From positions 1-8,008 of the forward strand of contig JBEKYH010000374.1 of the NCBI GenBank assembly GCA_049511115.1: 8,008 nt of DNA, written 5' to 3'. The notes under the pieces are model-generated. The model was not told the origin of the DNA and searched no databases. It saw nothing but the letters and a program-made list of their open reading frames with translations. Position 1 is the first letter of the stretch; each line of letters begins with the position of its first letter. The DNA comes from JBEKYH01 sp049511115 (GTDB lineage: Bacteria > Planctomycetota > Phycisphaerae > Tepidisphaerales > Tepidisphaeraceae). Of this stretch, positions 6,533 to 8,008 are shown in pieces. Position numbers and translations under genes: made by a program.

Positions 6533-7516
6533 TTACGCCGGGTTGTCATACCGCAACGCTCGCCGGGCGTGGCGCCAGTGTCGGAGGAATTGCCGGCGAA
6601 TCGCCTGGCGCAAATTATCCACGCCTTCCCCGCTCGTCGCGACGGTGAAGACGTGCGGCCGCGCTGCGTCGATTGGAGCGAGCTCCCCATCGCGGTCGCA
6701 CATATTCCGCACCACAAGCGCGCCGGGATATTTCGCCGCCCACTCCCTTTGCTCACCAATGCTTTGCGTCGCGGCCACGACCAGCACAACAGAATCGGCC
6801 GTGGCAATCTGAACGCGGCTGCCATCAATCGACGCTCGCTCAATCTCGTCGCTGGTTTGCCGCAATCCCGGCGTGTCCACCAGAAAAACCGGCAGCCCGT
6901 CGATGTCTGCCATCTCGCCGACCCAATCGCGCGTCGTGCCCGGCATGTCCGCCGTGATCGAGCGCTCCTGGGCGAACAACTGGTTGGCGAGCGTCGATTT
7001 GCCCACATTGGCCGGCCCGACAATCGCCACGCGCGGCGGATGCAACAGCCACCAGAGCGAGGGATCGAGGCTCGTGCGCCGATCAGATGCGCGCATACGC
7101 CGATCACGCCGCCGCCACGCGGCCGGTTGCGCAAGCAAGCATCGTAACCCCAATTCCGTCGTCGCCAGCGGCAGATGCGCCAACATCATCCGCTCAATCT
7201 CATCAACCCCATCGACTGCGAATTCCGGCAATGGCAAAGTTGATGTGGGCAAAACCGCAAATCCGCTTCTTTCGGCCAATTCCAAAACCCGCCGCACCAC
7301 CCACGGCCCGCCGTGCACACTCAAATCCGCCGTTTGACCGTCGGCGTGAAGAACCACAAGCGGATCGTCGATGACCTCCGCGCCGTCGCTAAGCGTTCCA
7401 TGCACCGCCCGCCCGCTCACTGCATTCTGCGAAAAATGCTGCCGCAGAAACTCCCCCGTCGCCGGTCCCTTCAGCCGCACCACCGCAATCGCCGCCGCCC
7501 CCGGAGGCGTCAGCAC
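6533..7516 (-). CDS. MnmE/TrmE-like GTPase, short form without the catalytic C-terminal tail
   Basis: A 327-residue relative of the tRNA-modification GTPase MnmE (usually about 450). The N-terminal region resembles the MnmE tetrahydrofolate-binding domain: TPPGAAAIAVVRLKGP at 3-18 and VHGG at 67-70. A shortened helical part follows, ending in an Arg-rich linker (134-147). The G domain has G1 GPANVGKST (167-175), G2 GTTRD (193-197) and G3 DTPG (214-217). G4 is NMCD (271-274) where NKxD is usual, and G5 is TSGEG (294-298). The C-terminal helices and the CxGK motif that MnmE needs for uridine-34 modification with MnmG are absent; the protein ends ALRYDNPA. It is therefore probably a paralogue with another role and not the true MnmE. 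The start is uncertain: GTG at 7516 is used, but MnmE-like sequence (ASIAIV) continues upstream with no ATG before the in-frame stop at 7628. It probably pairs with coaX on this strand. Confidence 0.8.
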   Translation of the reverse strand: MLTPPGAAAIAVVRLKGPATGEFLRQHFSQNAVSGRAVHGTLSDGAEVIDDPLVVLHADGQTADLSVHGGPWVVRRVLELAERSGFAVLPTSTLPLPEFAVDGVDEIERMMLAHLPLATTELGLRCLLAQPAAWRRRDRRMRASDRRTSLDPSLWWLLHPPRVAIVGPANVGKSTLANQLFAQERSITADMPGTTRDWVGEMADIDGLPVFLVDTPGLRQTSDEIERASIDGSRVQIATADSVVLVVAATQSIGEQREWAAKYPGALVVRNMCDRDGELAPIDAARPHVFTVATSGEGVDNLRQAIRRQFLRHWRHARRALRYDNPA

Positions 7517-7542
7517 AATCGCGATAGACGCGGGTTTGTTCT

Positions 7543-7570
7543 CCTCAGTCCTCAGTCCGTATTCCTCAGT
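7543..7570. repeat. Heptameric tandem repeat, four units
   Basis: Four consecutive 7-mers in register: CCTCAGT, CCTCAGT, CCGTATT (degenerate), CCTCAGT. On the minus strand they read ACTGAGG and lie in the presumed leader of the GTPase gene, giving several GAGG-like stretches; the nearest (GAGGAG at 7541-7546) ends 24 nt before the GTG. They could act as ribosome standby sites or simply be a short slippage repeat. Confidence 0.6.
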
Positions 7571-7626
7571 TCTCGGCTCGCTTGAGCCCCGGCCACGCTT
7601 GAGATTGCAGATGTCGTGGGTTGCCT

Positions 7627-7632
7627 TTTATA
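7627..7632 (-). promoter_or_regulatory. Possible minus-strand -10 box for the GTPase gene
   Basis: The minus strand reads TGTGTTATAAAAGG, so TATAAA occupies 7627-7632, about 110 bp upstream of the chosen GTG start and back to back with the plus-strand TATAAT at 7656. I see no convincing -35 box. The alternative is that the GTPase gene is transcribed from the coaX side. Confidence 0.3.
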
Positions 7633-7655
7633 ACACATCGCATCGCCGGCCATGC

Positions 7656-7661
7656 TATAAT
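7656..7661 (+). promoter_or_regulatory. TATAAT -10 box of the lone antitoxin gene, predicted leaderless transcript
   Basis: TATAAT, then TGGTTTGC (8 nt), then ATG. This is the same box and spacing as for vapB, where the 8 nt are TGCTTCAA. ATCGCATCG (7637-7645) lies 10 bp upstream and resembles the ATCGAATCG found 13 bp upstream of the vapB box. Confidence 0.65.
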
Positions 7662-7669
7662 TGGTTTGC

Positions 7670-7879
7670 ATGAGCACCGCCGAGATCATCGCCGAGTTGC
7701 CCCGCCTTAGCGCGGCGGAATTGGCCCAGATTCAGGCCAAACTGCGCGAGCTTGTCGAGCCGGGCCGCGCTATCCAGCGCTCGCCGCGAATTCATAGCCC
7801 GCGCCTGGCTCAGCCGGAGCAATCGAGAGATTTTGTCAAGCAGGTTGTCGAATCCCCTCACGTGTCATTCCGAATGTGA
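7670..7879 (+). CDS. Solitary antitoxin-like protein, no adjacent toxin
   Basis: A 69-residue protein whose first 28 residues (MSTAEIIAELPRLSAAELAQ and on) match the vapB product at 21 positions. The middle and C-terminal part differ: RIHSPRLAQPEQSRDFVKQV (residues 40-59) is a tail of another type, common from memory in planctomycete antitoxin-like proteins. The ATG at 7670 is preferred to a TTG at 7661, because that TTG overlaps the TATAAT box and the ATG matches the conserved MS(A/T)AEI start. Beyond residue 61 the frame runs into the convergent coaX 3' end, overlapping it by 22 bp, so the last residues may be a read-out sequence and the original end may be lost. No toxin gene follows: downstream lies coaX on the other strand. 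It may be a relic, a stand-alone repressor, or act against a toxin encoded elsewhere. Confidence 0.7.
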   Translation: MSTAEIIAELPRLSAAELAQIQAKLRELVEPGRAIQRSPRIHSPRLAQPEQSRDFVKQVVESPHVSFRM

Positions 7880-8008
7880 TGCTCCGTAAACGCCAGGGCC
7901 ACCCCATAAAGCGTCAGGTCCGGCGACACCGCGTGAATAACCTCCCAGCCCCCAAACAGCGCCGCCGCATCCCCGCCGGTTGCGATCACCTCCGGCCAGC
8001 GCCCCAGG
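7858..8008 (-). CDS. coaX: Type III pantothenate kinase, C-terminal end (partial)
   Basis: The last 49 residues of a minus-strand protein running off the right edge. The visible VIATGGDAAALFG segment followed by VSPDLTLYGVALAF matches the C-terminal end of CoaX enzymes, where an 'ATGG' loop precedes a 'PDLTLxGL' helix. CoaX phosphorylates pantothenate with ATP as the first step of coenzyme A synthesis in the cytoplasm. The TGA stop at 7858-7860 lies within the end of the convergent antitoxin-like gene. The MnmE-like GTPase lies about 340 bp downstream on the same strand, so the two were possibly one transcription unit before the antitoxin gene came between them. The N-terminal catalytic part is outside the window. 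Confidence 0.85.
   Translation of the reverse strand, partial: LGRWPEVIATGGDAAALFGGWEVIHAVSPDLTLYGVALAFTEHHIRNDT

Noticed and set aside
6236..7147. Plus-strand 303-residue open frame overlapping rseP and the GTPase gene
   Set aside because: It crosses the terminator hairpin and is antisense to intact GTPase motifs. Its Arg/Pro/His-rich composition is typical of a shadow frame in GC-rich DNA.
1..8008. CRISPR arrays, tRNA or rRNA genes, insertion sequences
   Set aside because: I found no regularly spaced repeats, cloverleaf-like segments, transposase motifs or terminal inverted repeats with target duplications.

Overview
This is a GC-rich bacterial window. The style suggests a planctomycete, probably near the Pirellulales: short antitoxins beginning MS(A/T)AEIIAELPRLS, an unusually long multi-PDZ RseP, a shortened MnmE-like GTPase near a type III pantothenate kinase, and little Shine-Dalgarno signal. 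That placement is inference from protein style; there is no rRNA or other marker gene.

Layout. (1) 1-2190, plus strand, accessory: the end of an unrecognised beta-rich protein, then a secreted HtrA/trypsin-like serine protease with a carboxypeptidase-regulatory-like domain interrupted by a helical insert, a Pro/Ala linker and a charged helical tail. A perfect palindrome and a tandem 10-bp repeat lie between the two genes. (2) 2388-3013, minus strand: a VapBC-type toxin-antitoxin operon with a 4-nt overlap, convergent with the protease gene. (3) 3014-3316: a divergent intergenic region with the antitoxin promoter and a dispersed hairpin repeat. (4) 3317-6470, plus strand: dxr (MEP isoprenoid pathway) translationally coupled to rseP (site-2 protease). 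rseP is broken into two frames, separating its two zinc-site motifs. A second copy of the hairpin follows rseP, so the pair brackets the dxr-rseP unit. (5) 6533-7516, minus strand: an MnmE-like GTPase without the C-terminal CxGK tail. (6) 7670-7879, plus strand: a solitary antitoxin-like gene related to the vapB above, with no toxin beside it. (7) 7858-8008, minus strand: the C-terminal end of coaX.

How it fits together. dxr and rseP are conserved housekeeping genes that are often neighbours. coaX and the MnmE-like gene look like a reverse-strand pair now separated by the antitoxin-like gene. The most notable signals are the two antitoxin genes that share both their N-terminal module and an identically spaced TATAAT-8 nt-ATG promoter/start (predicting leaderless transcripts), the matched hairpins on both sides of dxr-rseP, and the disrupted rseP. 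I see no CRISPR array, tRNA, rRNA or insertion sequence, and no clear new multi-gene system.
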